Shown: positions 17,432 through 25,991, counted from the first letter of the stretch. The stretch is 64,000 nt of DNA from Pontivivens insulae (GCF_900302495.1 NZ_OMKW01000004.1:248001-312000), one strand, 5' to 3'. Numbers and translations are program-made. Notes: generated from the sequence alone by a model not told the origin.

Positions 17432-17914
17432 ATGCGGATGACAGCACTAACCATTGCGCTCCTTGTTGTCTCACCTGCCGCGGCACAAGACCGCTATCTC
17501 GCGGTGATCCTCGGCACCGAGCATTTCGGCACCAGCACGCTCAACGACTTCAATCCGGGTCTCGGCATTGGCTGGCGCAGCGACGGCCCGTGGCAGTTTG
17601 AGCAATCGGTTGAGGGCGGTGTGTTCTGGAACTCCTACGAAGAAGTCTCGCCCTATCTGATCTACACACTTTCCGATGAGGTCGCGCGCCCGGCAGAGGA
17701 TTGGTCGATCCGCCTCGGCGGGTTCGCGGGGATTGCCTATTACGACAGGCTCAGCCAGTTGCTCAGCGCGCCCAACATCGAAGGCTACATGCCGATTGCC
17801 GGACTGACCGCCATCGCCCGGTATCAGGAACAGACCGATTTTCGCTTCACACTTCTGCCCGCGGGGGCTGGGGTAGATGCCATCGTGAACTTTTCCGTTG
17901 CGCAGCGGTTCTGA
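17432..17914 (+). CDS. putative small outer-membrane beta-barrel protein
   Basis: A 160-residue protein with a Sec signal peptide (residues 1-17, ending PAAAQ) and a mature part of alternating polar/aromatic strands (GLGIGWRSDGPWQFEQSVEG, WSIRLGGFAGIAYYD). It ends in Phe (SVAQRF), the usual last residue of outer-membrane barrels recognised by BamA. Its size would suit an 8-stranded barrel. The ATG at 17432 is preceded by GGAGGA; the longer frame from 17360 lacks this. No catalytic motif (for example PagP or PagL) can be confirmed. Convergent with hppD. Confidence 0.65.
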   Translation: MRMTALTIALLVVSPAAAQDRYLAVILGTEHFGTSTLNDFNPGLGIGWRSDGPWQFEQSVEGGVFWNSYEEVSPYLIYTLSDEVARPAEDWSIRLGGFAGIAYYDRLSQLLSAPNIEGYMPIAGLTAIARYQEQTDFRFTLLPAGAGVDAIVNFSVAQRF

Positions 17915-17936
17915 TCCAGCGTGACCCGGTCGACTC

Positions 17937-17990
17937 TTGTGCACCGCGTCGGTGTACGGGTTGTGCACAGGTTGTGTACGCTTTGTGCAC
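17937..17990. repeat. phased tandem array of TTGTGYAC (11-bp period)
   Basis: TTGTGCAC at 17937, a degenerate copy (CGGTGTAC) at 17950, then TTGTGCAC at 17961, TTGTGTAC at 17972 and TTGTGCAC at 17983. The last three are exactly 11 bp apart, one helical turn. TGTGCACA is itself palindromic. The array lies in the convergent gap between the outer-membrane gene and hppD, not at a promoter. It looks like an iteron or a cooperative protein-binding site. Confidence 0.6.
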
Positions 17991-18043
17991 ACCGATTTTG
18001 ACAGAATACGCCCGGCTTTTTGACCCGGCTCCGCGTTAAAATT

Positions 18044-18081
18044 GTTAACCCTGCACCACCAAAAGGGCGGGCAGGGTTAAC
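18044..18081 (-). terminator. inverted repeat downstream of hppD (probable terminator)
   Basis: GTTAACCCTGC (18044-18054) and GCAGGGTTAAC (18071-18081) are perfectly complementary across 16 bases. Read on the minus strand it begins 26 bp after the hppD stop and is followed by AATTTTAA, so it may end hppD transcription. The stem contains GTTAAC at its base. Confidence 0.55.
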
Positions 18082-18106
18082 CGCTCTAAACACTTTCTTA
18101 ACCTTT

Positions 18107-19216
18107 TCAGGCGGCGTCCTCGCCCACGACGCCACGGGCGATCTGGTCGGCTTCAATGCTCTCGAACAAGGCTTTGAAATTGCCCTCTCCGAACCCATCA
18201 TCGCCCTTGCGCTGGATGAATTCAAAGAAGATCGGGCCGATCACGGTTTTCGAAAAGATTTGAAGCAGGATGCGCGTTTCGCCGCCATCCACGACGCCTT
18301 CACCATCAATCAGGATGCCGTGTTTGGCAAGCTTATCAAGGGGTTCCTCATGCCCAACAACGCGCTCTGCGCTCATCTCATAATAGGTCGCGGGCGGTGG
18401 CGGCATGAAACGAATGCCATTGTCGTGGATCTGATCGACGGAGGCATAGAGATCCTCCGACCCAACCGCGATGTGCTGAATACCCTCGCCATTATAGCGC
18501 TTAAGGTATTCGACGATTTGCCCCTTCTCGCCCCGATCCTCATTGATCGGAATGCGGATTTTCCCGCAGGGGGACGTTAACGCCCTGCTAAGTAGCCCAG
18601 TGTATTTACCTTCAATGTCGAAGAATCGGATCTCACGAAAGTTGAACGTGTCGCAATAAAACTTAAACCACGTATCCATATTCCCCTTAACAACATTGTG
18701 CGTCAGGTGATCGAGATAGTGGAAGCCTACTCCGGTTGGTTTTGGGTCGCGCTCATCCAGCCAGTTGAAATCGGCGTCATAGGGGGACCGGCCCTGATCG
18801 TAATTGTCGATGAAATAGAGCAATGATCCGCCAATCCCGATGACGGCGGGTGCGTCGATGCTTTTGCCGGGGCCGGTATACTCGGTTGCGCCTGTGTCGA
18901 GCGCGCGTTTCAGCGCAACCTTTGCGTCAACAACCCGCCACGCCATCGCTGGGGCGCAGGGGCCGTGATCTTCGATAAAGCCAGCGGCATGGCTTTCCGG
19001 TTCGCGGTTGACGACATAGTTGATGTCACCCTGACGATAGACGGTGATGTCTTTCGTCTTGTGCTCGGCGACTGGCACGTAACCCATTGAGCGAAAAAGT
19101 GTATCCAGCTTCTCAGGCTCGGGGTGGGCGAACTCGACGAATTCGAAGCCGTCGGTTCCGGCTGGATTGCTGTCTGAAATCGTTGCTTTCGGTGCATCAT
19201 GCGGGAACGGACCCAT
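18107..19216 (-). CDS. hppD: 4-hydroxyphenylpyruvate dioxygenase
   Basis: A 369-residue non-haem Fe(II) enzyme that converts 4-hydroxyphenylpyruvate to homogentisate in tyrosine breakdown. Two vicinal-oxygen-chelate domains are visible; the iron ligands lie in FHYLDHLTHNV (His), GIQHIAVGSEDLY (His) and the C-terminal GPIFFEFIQRKGDDGFGEGNFKAL (Glu), which is the diagnostic HPPD tail. Start is the ATG at 19216 with GGAGGT just upstream; the frame can extend four codons to a TTG that lies within that ribosome site. It is divergent from an Lrp-type gene whose product is the likely regulator. Confidence 0.95.
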   Translation of the reverse strand: MGPFPHDAPKATISDSNPAGTDGFEFVEFAHPEPEKLDTLFRSMGYVPVAEHKTKDITVYRQGDINYVVNREPESHAAGFIEDHGPCAPAMAWRVVDAKVALKRALDTGATEYTGPGKSIDAPAVIGIGGSLLYFIDNYDQGRSPYDADFNWLDERDPKPTGVGFHYLDHLTHNVVKGNMDTWFKFYCDTFNFREIRFFDIEGKYTGLLSRALTSPCGKIRIPINEDRGEKGQIVEYLKRYNGEGIQHIAVGSEDLYASVDQIHDNGIRFMPPPPATYYEMSAERVVGHEEPLDKLAKHGILIDGEGVVDGGETRILLQIFSKTVIGPIFFEFIQRKGDDGFGEGNFKALFESIEADQIARGVVGEDAA

Positions 19217-19266
19217 CTGAACCTCCAAATTAAAGTGCTGAGTTCAGAGTAGGCTGTTTGCAGTGC

Positions 19267-19348
19267 TTGCGCTGCGCAAAGGGATGGCGCATGTCGCAAA
19301 ATTTCGCTAATTTCCCGCATCTATCCTAAATTGGTGCGGGAATTTAGC
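19267..19348. promoter_or_regulatory. Lrp-type operator region between hppD and lrp
   Basis: Two palindromic elements fill the gap. TTGCGC-T-GCGCAA lies at 19267-19279. A long inverted repeat has arms GCTAATTTCCCGCA (19306-19319) and TGCGGGAATTTAGC (19335-19348), with 13 of 14 positions complementary, and its right arm ends at the base before the lrp ATG. The site suits an oligomeric Lrp/AsnC regulator that represses itself and controls hppD. Confidence 0.65.
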
Positions 19349-19813
19349 ATGAACGCAAATTTGGATGCGAAAGATCTCGCTCTGCTGGAGCATTTGCAGC
19401 GCGATGGTCGTTTGACAGCGTCCGAGCTGGCAGATCGTATCCACCTTTCTCCATCGCAATGCGCCCGTCGACGGCAGCGGTTGGAGGATGAGGGCTATAT
19501 CACGGCGTATCGCGCGGTCGTGGATTCGGCCCGGATCGGGGCAGCGGTGGAGAGCTTTGTGCAAGTGACCATGGCCGCGCATAGTCGAGAGAATGCTCAG
19601 GACTTTGTGCGTCTGGCGGAGCGGACGCCAGCGATTGTCAGCGTGTGGACGCTCACGGGCGAGGCCGATTATATGCTGCGCGTGTTCAGCGCCGATCTCG
19701 CCGCGCTGAACCGTTTGGTGCAAGACACTCTGCTGCCGCATCCCGCGGTTGCGCGGGTGCAAAGTCAGATCGTGATGGCTCGGCTGAAGGACAATGCGCC
19801 GATCAGCCCCTGA
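19349..19813 (+). CDS. Lrp/AsnC family transcriptional regulator
   Basis: A 154-residue regulator with an N-terminal winged helix (LDAKDLALLEHLQRDGRLTASELADRIHLSPSQCARRRQRLEDEGYI) and a C-terminal RAM/effector-binding domain (VQVTMAAHSRENAQDFVRLAE, VWTLTGEADYMLRVFSADLAALN). Family members sense amino acids or related metabolites. The divergent position next to hppD suggests control of tyrosine catabolism, with tyrosine, phenylalanine or a keto acid as effector (inference). The ATG at 19349 is used; an upstream TTG at 19331 lies inside the operator. It overlaps the convergent flavin reductase gene by 11 bp. Confidence 0.9.
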   Translation: MNANLDAKDLALLEHLQRDGRLTASELADRIHLSPSQCARRRQRLEDEGYITAYRAVVDSARIGAAVESFVQVTMAAHSRENAQDFVRLAERTPAIVSVWTLTGEADYMLRVFSADLAALNRLVQDTLLPHPAVARVQSQIVMARLKDNAPISP

Positions 19814-20345
19814 GGGTAATCTCAGCCTTTAGGTTGTCCATCAGCTTTCCTAGGAACTCTTGCGATTTTGGATCCTTGAGCGTTCCGTCCTCAGCAAAGG
19901 CATCATTGGCCCCGGCAATGGTGACTTCTGGTGCCAGCACGACATGGGCCGCATGCGGGGTCAGCGCGTGACGCAATGTGTATTGCGCCCGCTCACCTCC
20001 GGATCGGCCCGCTGCGCTGGACATGATCGCGACCGGCATACCCTTTAGCGGATTACCGCCGTCAACGATGCTCAGCCAATCGAGTGCGTTTTTCAGAAGG
20101 CCCGGAATCATCTTGTTGTATTCGGGGGTTGAGATGATCACCGCATCGGCCCCCCGCACGAGCTCGGTCAGACGTTGCACCGCATCCGGGCCACCTTCTT
20201 TGTTCAGATCGGTGTTGAGCAGAGGCAGATCCAGATCTGCCAACGTGAATTGCTGGGGTGCAAAGAGCCGGGCGGCCTCCTGAACCAGAAGTGTGTTGGA
20301 CGCACCTTCGCGCAGGGAACCGGAGATGCCGACAAGATGGGTCAT
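19803..20345 (-). CDS. NAD(P)H-dependent FMN reductase (flavodoxin-like)
   Basis: A 180-residue flavodoxin-fold reductase of the NADPH-dependent FMN reductase family (PF03358), which includes azoreductases, chromate reductases and quinone reductases. FMN phosphate loop: GISGSLREGASNTLL; flavin-contact loop STPEYNKMIPGLLKNALDW; and MSSAAGRSGGERAQ. The ATG at 20345 is preceded by GAGGCAG; upstream in-frame sequence has no signal. Its stop overlaps the convergent Lrp gene. The acceptor substrate cannot be deduced. Confidence 0.85.
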   Translation of the reverse strand: MTHLVGISGSLREGASNTLLVQEAARLFAPQQFTLADLDLPLLNTDLNKEGGPDAVQRLTELVRGADAVIISTPEYNKMIPGLLKNALDWLSIVDGGNPLKGMPVAIMSSAAGRSGGERAQYTLRHALTPHAAHVVLAPEVTIAGANDAFAEDGTLKDPKSQEFLGKLMDNLKAEITLRG

Positions 20346-20519
20346 GAGACTGCCTCGATTGTATTGATGTCGAGCCTTACCTAACCCGCGTGGGAAACGG
20401 GGCAAGCGAAAGGTACATCTGGTGGGCCAACATCGGCCAAGCCCCAAGATCGGGCGCTTTGCTTGACTCACATCGCTTCCAGCCGGACCATCAATCACGC
20501 CGAGAATCGCGGGGGCAGC

Positions 20520-23500
20520 GTGCAGTTCACCAAACTCAGATTGCTGGGCTTCAAAAGCTTCGTCGATCCGACCGAGCTTGTGATTGCCGATGGGCTGACC
20601 GGTGTTGTCGGCCCCAATGGCTGTGGGAAGTCCAATCTGCTGGAAGCGCTACGCTGGGTGATGGGAGAGAACCGCCCGACCGCGATGCGCGGGGGCGGGA
20701 TGGAGGACGTGATTTTTGCGGGGGCTTCGACCCGCCCGGCGCGCAATTTTGCCGAGGTCACACTGACCATCGACAATGATGAACGTCTTGCGCCCGCCGC
20801 GTTCAATGATGCGGACCGGCTGGAAATCGTACGCCGGATCACCCGCGATGCAGGTTCTGCCTTTAAGACGAACGGCAAGGACTCCCGCGCCCGTGATGTG
20901 CAGATGTTGTTCGCTGATGCGTCCACGGGCTCACATTCCCCGGCATTGGTCAGGCAAGGACAGATCAGTGAGCTGATCAACGCAAAGCCAAAGGCAAGGC
21001 GGCGCATTCTTGAAGAAGCGGCCGGAATTTCCGGCCTCTATCAAAGGCGGCATGAAGCGGAACTGAAGCTGAAGGCCACCTCCGCCAATCTGGAGCGGGT
21101 CGAGGATGTGTTGGGGCAGCTGTCCTCTCAACTGGCGACACTGGCGCGGCAGGCGCGCCAGGCCGAGCGCTATCGGGAAATTGCCGAGGAACTGCGTCGA
21201 TCTGAGGCCCTGCTGCTCTATCGGCGTTGGCGCGAAGCGGATGAGGCGCGGCTGGCGGCCGATCAGGCCCTGACGGTTGCAAGCCGTTTGGCGGCAGAGG
21301 CGCAGGGCGCCGCGTCCAAGGCCCAAACCCTGCGGACTGAGGCGGCCGACAAACTGCCGCCCCTGCGTGAAGAGGAGGCGGTCGCAGGTGCCGTCTTGCA
21401 ACGTCTCACTGTTGAGCGGGATCAGCTGAAAGATCGGGAACATCGTGCCCGCCGGGCCATCGAACGGCTGGAGCAGAATATCCGGACGCTGCGCGCGGAT
21501 ATGGAGCGGGAGGCGACGCTCAACACGGATGCGACCGAGACCATCGAACGCCTGGAATGGGAGCAGACGGCACTAAAACAAGCGAGCGCCGGGCAGGATG
21601 AAACCCTAGCCAATGCACAAGCGGCCGCAACTGATGCGGCCACGCATTTGCAGGCGGTCGAGGCGCGTCTGGATCAGGCGAGCGAAGATGCCGCACGGCT
21701 TGCAGCGCGCCATCAGGCCGCCGCCCGCCGGATCGCGGATGCAGAACAGGTGCTGGGCAAGCTCACCCGCGAGCGGGAAGAGGCTGAGCGCGCTTCGGCA
21801 GAGGTTGCAGGCAAACTCACAGCGGCACGGTCATTGCTGGAAGAGTCGAGATCCCGAGAGGACGACGCACGGCAGTTGGCGTCGGCCGCTGAGGCGGCGC
21901 TCGCGGATGCTGAGGTGGCCAGATCCGCTGCTCAATCCGCCGAAGCGGAGGCGCGGGCGACCTCATCAGCTGCGCAGGGGGAGCTGAAGGCGCTTCAAGG
22001 CGAGGTTGCCGCACTCTCTCGCCTTTTGGATCGGGAGCGCGGTGACGAGGATCAATTGCTCGATCAGATCCGGGTGGAGCCTGGGTATGAGGCGGCGCTG
22101 GGAGCCGCGCTGGGAGATGACTTGAAAGCGTCGGTCACGACGGATGGCACGGGATGGGCAGATGTGTCGGGGCGCGAGGATTTGGTGCCACCCGCTTTGC
22201 CGCAGGGGGCCGATCCGTTGGCTGCCCATGTTCAGGCCCCGGCATTGCTGGATGCTCGACTTGCTCGGATCGGTATTGTCGCTGCTGATCTTGCAGATAG
22301 TTTGCAGAGTCAATTACCGGCTGGTCATCGTCTGGTCTCACGAGAGGGCGATCTATGGCGTTGGGACGGCTTCCGCGTGTTGGCCGCCGACGCGCCGTCC
22401 GCGACGGCGCTGCGTTTGCAGCAAATGAACCGACTGGAGCGGCTGAAAGAGGCGCTGACGGCAGCGGAGGCGGTTGCACGGAATGCAGAGGCTGGTCATG
22501 CAACTGCGCGTGCAGAGTTGGAAGCCGCGACGTCGGCAGATGCTCAAGCGCGCACGTCGCGGAAACAGGCTGATGACGCGGCAACGCAGGCGGCACGTGC
22601 GCTGAACCGCGCCGAGGCCGAAACCTCAATGCTGGAAGGGCGGGCAGAGACCCTCTCCATGGCCGTTGAACGACGGAGCGAGGATGCGGTTGAGGCAGAG
22701 ACCGCTCTGGCGGATGCGCGCAGCGGACAAGATGAGCTGGAGGATCTGGATACCGCGCGGGCGGCGGTCGAGGCGCAGAAGGGTGGCGTGGCGGATGCCC
22801 GCGCGGCACAGCTGGCGGCACGCAGCAAGGCGGATGAGGTGCGTCGTGAAGGCGCGGCCCGTGTCAAACGACTACAGGAATTGACCAAGGAAATCAGCGG
22901 CTGGCGGCACCGGCTGGACACGGCTGAGAAGCGAACCGGCGAACTCTCGAACCGTGCAGAGGCAGCAGAGGCGGACCTGAAATCCGCACGGACGCAGCCT
23001 GAGGAGATCGCGGAGAAGCGCGCGGGACTGGCGCGGGAGCTTGAGCGCGCGGAGGCCCGGCGGCGGGCCGCGGCGGATGCGCTCGCCGCAGGTGAAACCG
23101 TCGCCCGGCAGGCGGAGCAGGCGGAACGGGATGCCGAAAGAGCGGCCTCAGAGGCACGAGAAGGGCGCGCACGGGCGGATGCCCGCGCAGAGGCAGCGCA
23201 GGAAGCCGTTCAGGCCGCCGCGGATCGGATCGAAGAGGATTTGAACGTCGCGCCGCAGGTCTTGCTGGAGACGCTTGGGTCGGATCCCGATCAGATGCCC
23301 CCGGTCGAGATGATCGAGAATGATATTGCCCGTCTCAGGCGTCAGCGCGACGCGCTCGGAGCGGTGAACCTGCGCGCGGAAGAAGACAGCCGCGAGGTGC
23401 AGGAGGAACATGATGCATTGGCGTCCGAGAAGGAAGACCTCGATGCGGCGATCGCCAAGTTGGCCACAGGGATTGCCAATTTGAACGCAGAGGGCAGAGA

Positions 23501-23975
23501 GCGGCTGCTTAAAGCGTTTGATGAGGTCAACGAAAATTTTGGGCGGCTGTTTACCAGCCTGTTTGGGGGAGGGGAGGCCAGCCTTGAACTGGTCGAAAGT
23601 GATGATCCGCTTGAAGCGGGGCTTGAGATCATGTGTCAGCCACCGGGCAAGAAATTGTCGACGCTGTCCCTGTTGTCGGGCGGGGAACAGACGCTGACGG
23701 CGCTGTCCCTGATTTTCGCGGTATTTCTAGCGAATCCGTCGCCGATCTGTGTGCTGGATGAGGTCGATGCCCCGTTGGATGATGCGAATGTGACGCGGTT
23801 TTGCGATCTGCTCGATGAGATGACCCGGCAGACATCGACGCGATTCCTCATCATTACCCACCATGCTGTCACCATGGCACGTATGGACCGTCTGTTCGGT
23901 GTGACGATGGCAGAACAGGGGGTCAGTCAGTTGGTGTCCGTTGACCTGAGGCGGGCCGAGGCGCTGGTGAGCTGA
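20520..23975 (+). CDS. smc: chromosome segregation SMC ATPase
   Basis: A 1151-residue structural-maintenance-of-chromosomes protein, core of the SMC-ScpAB condensin. Walker A is GPNGCGKS (about residues 31-38), with the family start VQFTKLRLLGFKSF. Two long Ala/Glu/Arg-rich coiled coils flank a hinge at roughly 500-630. The C-terminal head has the signature LSLLSGGEQTLTALSL (~1050) and Walker B CVLDEVDAPLDDAN. Start: GTG at 20520 behind GGGGG matches the family N-terminus; the frame opens 19 codons earlier without support. ScpA/B are not in the window. Confidence 0.96.
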   Translation: MQFTKLRLLGFKSFVDPTELVIADGLTGVVGPNGCGKSNLLEALRWVMGENRPTAMRGGGMEDVIFAGASTRPARNFAEVTLTIDNDERLAPAAFNDADRLEIVRRITRDAGSAFKTNGKDSRARDVQMLFADASTGSHSPALVRQGQISELINAKPKARRRILEEAAGISGLYQRRHEAELKLKATSANLERVEDVLGQLSSQLATLARQARQAERYREIAEELRRSEALLLYRRWREADEARLAADQALTVASRLAAEAQGAASKAQTLRTEAADKLPPLREEEAVAGAVLQRLTVERDQLKDREHRARRAIERLEQNIRTLRADMEREATLNTDATETIERLEWEQTALKQASAGQDETLANAQAAATDAATHLQAVEARLDQASEDAARLAARHQAAARRIADAEQVLGKLTREREEAERASAEVAGKLTAARSLLEESRSREDDARQLASAAEAALADAEVARSAAQSAEAEARATSSAAQGELKALQGEVAALSRLLDRERGDEDQLLDQIRVEPGYEAALGAALGDDLKASVTTDGTGWADVSGREDLVPPALPQGADPLAAHVQAPALLDARLARIGIVAADLADSLQSQLPAGHRLVSREGDLWRWDGFRVLAADAPSATALRLQQMNRLERLKEALTAAEAVARNAEAGHATARAELEAATSADAQARTSRKQADDAATQAARALNRAEAETSMLEGRAETLSMAVERRSEDAVEAETALADARSGQDELEDLDTARAAVEAQKGGVADARAAQLAARSKADEVRREGAARVKRLQELTKEISGWRHRLDTAEKRTGELSNRAEAAEADLKSARTQPEEIAEKRAGLARELERAEARRRAAADALAAGETVARQAEQAERDAERAASEAREGRARADARAEAAQEAVQAAADRIEEDLNVAPQVLLETLGSDPDQMPPVEMIENDIARLRRQRDALGAVNLRAEEDSREVQEEHDALASEKEDLDAAIAKLATGIANLNAEGRERLLKAFDEVNENFGRLFTSLFGGGEASLELVESDDPLEAGLEIMCQPPGKKLSTLSLLSGGEQTLTALSLIFAVFLANPSPICVLDEVDAPLDDANVTRFCDLLDEMTRQTSTRFLIITHHAVTMARMDRLFGVTMAEQGVSQLVSVDLRRAEALVS

Positions 23976-23983
23976 TAGTTGCC

Positions 23984-24017
23984 GCCTCCGGCGGGGATAT
24001 TTTGACCAAGAAGAAGG
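23984..24017 (+). repeat. intergenic repeat copy A (GCCTCCGGCGGGGATATTTTG...)
   Basis: GCCTCCGGCGGGGATATTTT then GACCAAGAAGAAGG, 8 bp after the smc stop and ending at the arsR stop. The same 20-base core occurs at 50078-50097 (reverse) and a variant at 29712-29731. The CCTCC/GGGG part can form a short hairpin followed by an A/T stretch, as in a terminator. Confidence 0.65.
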
Positions 24018-24350
24018 TCAATCGTCGAGCAGGGGCCCAAGCGCGGCTTCGATCCTGTCCAGATCGTCGGTCGTCCAACTGCCGAAATTGCCCATCCATT
24101 GACCCGCCGCGGCAATACCATCGGGGTTCAGTGCACACCATTTTTCGCGTCCGCGACGCTCGGATGTGACCAGGCCCGCACGGGTGAGGATCTGCAAGTG
24201 CTTTGAGATCGCGGCAAGTGACATATCGAATGGCTCAGCAATCTCTCCCACAGACAGATCATGATCCAGCAGGCGGGACAGGATGGCGCGCCGGGTGGGA
24301 TCGGCAAGAGCCGCGAAGACGAGATCAAGATCGGTCATGGCCGCCAACAT
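24018..24350 (-). CDS. ArsR-family winged-helix repressor
   Basis: A ~110-residue ArsR/SmtB-type regulator: LDLVFAALADPTRRAILSRL, then DLSVGEIAEPFDMSLAAISKHLQIL recognition helices and the GLVTSERRGREKW wing. No cysteine pair typical of metal sensors (ELCVCDL) is present, so it belongs to the non-metal branch often paired with SRPBCC/AHSA1 genes; no such partner is adjacent. Start is uncertain: ATG at 24350 or 24338. Longer starts at 24371/24374 would overlap the palindromic operator and are less likely. Confidence 0.82.
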   Translation of the reverse strand: MLAAMTDLDLVFAALADPTRRAILSRLLDHDLSVGEIAEPFDMSLAAISKHLQILTRAGLVTSERRGREKWCALNPDGIAAAGQWMGNFGSWTTDDLDRIEAALGPLLDD

Positions 24351-24370
24351 GGGGCATCGGATGTGAATCA

Positions 24371-24441
24371 TCAACCAATCGGTTGAAGGTCAATTGAAAC
24401 CTGCAAATCTGGGCCATTCAAATGATCAACCGATAAGTTAA
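24371..24441. promoter_or_regulatory. two ArsR-type operator sequences
   Basis: TCAACCAATCGGTTGA (24371-24386) is a near-perfect palindrome of the type bound by ArsR repressors, just upstream of arsR. A related half-conserved site, TCAACCGATAAGTTAA, lies at 24426-24441, about 47 bp before the atpI promoter. Autoregulation is the simplest reading; an effect on the atp operon is conceivable but unproven. Confidence 0.5.
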
Positions 24442-24487
24442 GTGAAAAAATCACGTTATATCAGGTGTTTGCGCACGTGTCCGGCCG

Positions 24488-24516
24488 TTGACACTGTTTG
24501 TGCTCGTCCCTATACC
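24488..24516 (+). promoter_or_regulatory. sigma-70 promoter of the atp F0 operon
   Basis: TTGACA (24488-24493), exact 17-bp spacer, TATACC (24511-24516): the best consensus housekeeping promoter noted in the window. Transcription would start near 24523, just ahead of atpI. Confidence 0.7.
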
Positions 24517-24535
24517 TCACACCGAGTTTTGCGGG

Positions 24536-24877
24536 ATGGGTGCGCGCATGGTGGATCGACGGAAAGCCGAAGATCTGGATGCGCGGATTGCAGCGGCAAG
24601 GGCCGCGCATGCACCTGCCCCGGCTGAAGAGAGCAAGTACCATAAGGCCAACATGGCGTGGCAGATGGTAATTGAGTTGGTCGCCGGAATGGTGCTCGGC
24701 TTGGGAATAGGGTGGAGCCTGGACTGGCTCTTTGGCACGGTGCCGCTCTTCCTTGCGATCTTCGGCATATTGGGATTTGTCGCAGGCGTTCGCACGATGA
24801 TGCGGACAGCCCAGCGGGTACAGGAACGCGCAGCCGCAAAGGCTGCTGAAGACAAGGCGCCTTCGGGCGACGCATAG
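24536..24877 (+). CDS. atpI: ATP synthase assembly protein AtpI
   Basis: A ~113-residue membrane protein of the AtpI/YnfA-like gene 1 type, which helps assemble the c-ring and may carry Mg2+. A charged N-terminal helix ([18 protein letters not shown]) precedes the conserved [20 protein letters not shown] and two membrane segments ([29 protein letters not shown]). The alternative start at 24548 (MVDRRKAE) is equally possible; the frame extension to 24488 overlaps the promoter. First gene of atpI-B-E-X-F; the F1 genes are elsewhere, as usual in alphaproteobacteria. Confidence 0.85.
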   Translation: MGARMVDRRKAEDLDARIAAARAAHAPAPAEESKYHKANMAWQMVIELVAGMVLGLGIGWSLDWLFGTVPLFLAIFGILGFVAGVRTMMRTAQRVQERAAAKAAEDKAPSGDA

Positions 24878-24893
24878 AGAAGGACGAGGGCAC

Positions 24894-25658
24894 GTGGCAG
24901 GCGCACCAGCAGATGGCGGGTTCAACATCCACCCGATGGATCAGTTCGTCGTAAAAGGTCTCTTTTCCGGTGAGGCGCCAAGCGGCCTTGCCGATATGTT
25001 TATGATCACGAACCAGACCCTCTGGCTGGCGATTTCGGTACTCTGCATCGTTGCTTTGCTCGTCTGGGGCAGCCGCGGCCGCGCGATGGTTCCGAGCCGC
25101 CTGCAGTCGGTGGGTGAGTTGATGTATGGCTTCATCCACAAAATGGTCGAGGATGTGGCGGGCAAGGATGCCATCCGCTTCTTCCCTTATGTAATGACGC
25201 TGTTCACATTCATTCTGTTTGCCAACCTCGTGGCGCTGATTCCGACAAGCTTTTCTGTCACGTCGCATATCGCTGTCACCGGCGTTCTGGCGATGATGGT
25301 CTTCCTCACTGTCACGATCCTTGGCTTCATCCTGAATGGTGCGGGCTTCCTGAAGCTCTTCTGGCCGTCGGATGCACCTGCTGCGCTGAAGCCGGTGCTG
25401 GCTGTGATCGAACTCATTTCCTATTTCGTGCGTCCTGTGTCCCACTCCATTCGTTTGGGTGCGAACCTCATGGCAGGCCACGCAGTTCTCAAGGTGTTTG
25501 CAGGTTTTGCGGGCGCCTTGGGCCTTGGGGCGGTCTTCCCGATCGCCGCAATTGTCGCAGTTTACGGGCTCGAGGTGCTCGTGGCGGTGATCCAGGCGTA
25601 TGTCTTCACTATTCTGACATGCGTGTACCTCAAAGACGCGCTGCATCCGGGTCACTAA
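24894..25658 (+). CDS. atpB: F0F1 ATP synthase subunit a
   Basis: A 254-residue integral membrane subunit forming the proton half-channels beside the c-ring. The essential arginine lies in [14 protein letters not shown], followed by the polar helix with the conserved [23 protein letters not shown] end. The N-terminus begins with the typical [12 protein letters not shown] stretch. The start is GTG at 24894, with AGGACGAGGG upstream and only 16 bp after atpI. It precedes atpE by 47 bp. Confidence 0.96.
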   Translation: MAGAPADGGFNIHPMDQFVVKGLFSGEAPSGLADMFMITNQTLWLAISVLCIVALLVWGSRGRAMVPSRLQSVGELMYGFIHKMVEDVAGKDAIRFFPYVMTLFTFILFANLVALIPTSFSVTSHIAVTGVLAMMVFLTVTILGFILNGAGFLKLFWPSDAPAALKPVLAVIELISYFVRPVSHSIRLGANLMAGHAVLKVFAGFAGALGLGAVFPIAAIVAVYGLEVLVAVIQAYVFTILTCVYLKDALHPGH

Positions 25659-25705
25659 GACCGGTCAGCATCTAATTCGAGCCATTCCAACCAAGGAGCA
25701 TCATC

Positions 25706-25942
25706 ATGGAAGGCGATATCGCAGCAATGGGTCAGTTCATCGGCGCAGGCCTCGCATGCATCGGCATGGGCGGCGCAGGCATCGGTGTGGGCCACGTGGC
25801 CGGCAACTTCCTGGCGGGCGCACTGCGCAACCCGGCAGCTGCAGGCGAGCAGACCGCGACGCTGTTCATCGGCATTGCATTTGCAGAAGCACTGGGGATC
25901 TTCTCGTTCCTCGTCGCTCTGCTGCTGATGTTCGCTGTCTAA
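25706..25942 (+). CDS. atpE: F0F1 ATP synthase subunit c
   Basis: A 78-residue proteolipid of the rotor ring: two hydrophobic helices joined by the polar loop ARRNP-type sequence (ALRNPAA, Arg41-Asn42-Pro43). The ion-binding carboxylate is Glu61 in [13 protein letters not shown], as in proton-coupled rings. Glycine-rich first helix [19 protein letters not shown]. Ribosome site AAGGAG precedes the ATG at 25706. A hairpin follows the stop and may raise c-subunit transcript stability relative to the rest of the operon. Confidence 0.97.
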   Translation: MEGDIAAMGQFIGAGLACIGMGGAGIGVGHVAGNFLAGALRNPAAAGEQTATLFIGIAFAEALGIFSFLVALLLMFAV

Positions 25943-25964
25943 GCGAACCGACTGATATAGCGAA

Positions 25965-25991
25965 CCGCCCGCGCCTGTGTGCTGCGGGCGG
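25965..25991 (+). promoter_or_regulatory. hairpin downstream of atpE
   Basis: CCGCCCGC (25965-25972) pairs with GCGGGCGG (25984-25991) across 11 bases, 22 bp after the atpE stop and without a T-run. A stable stem here could protect the atpE message or partly end transcription, which would help give the high c:a:b stoichiometry of F0. Confidence 0.55.

Noticed and set aside
17937-17990. Reading the TTGTGCAC array as DnaA boxes / chromosomal origin
   Set aside because: The motif differs from TTATNCACA at a key position, no AT-rich unwinding region or dnaA-type neighbours are present, and hemE is 46 kb away. Kept only as an unexplained repeat.
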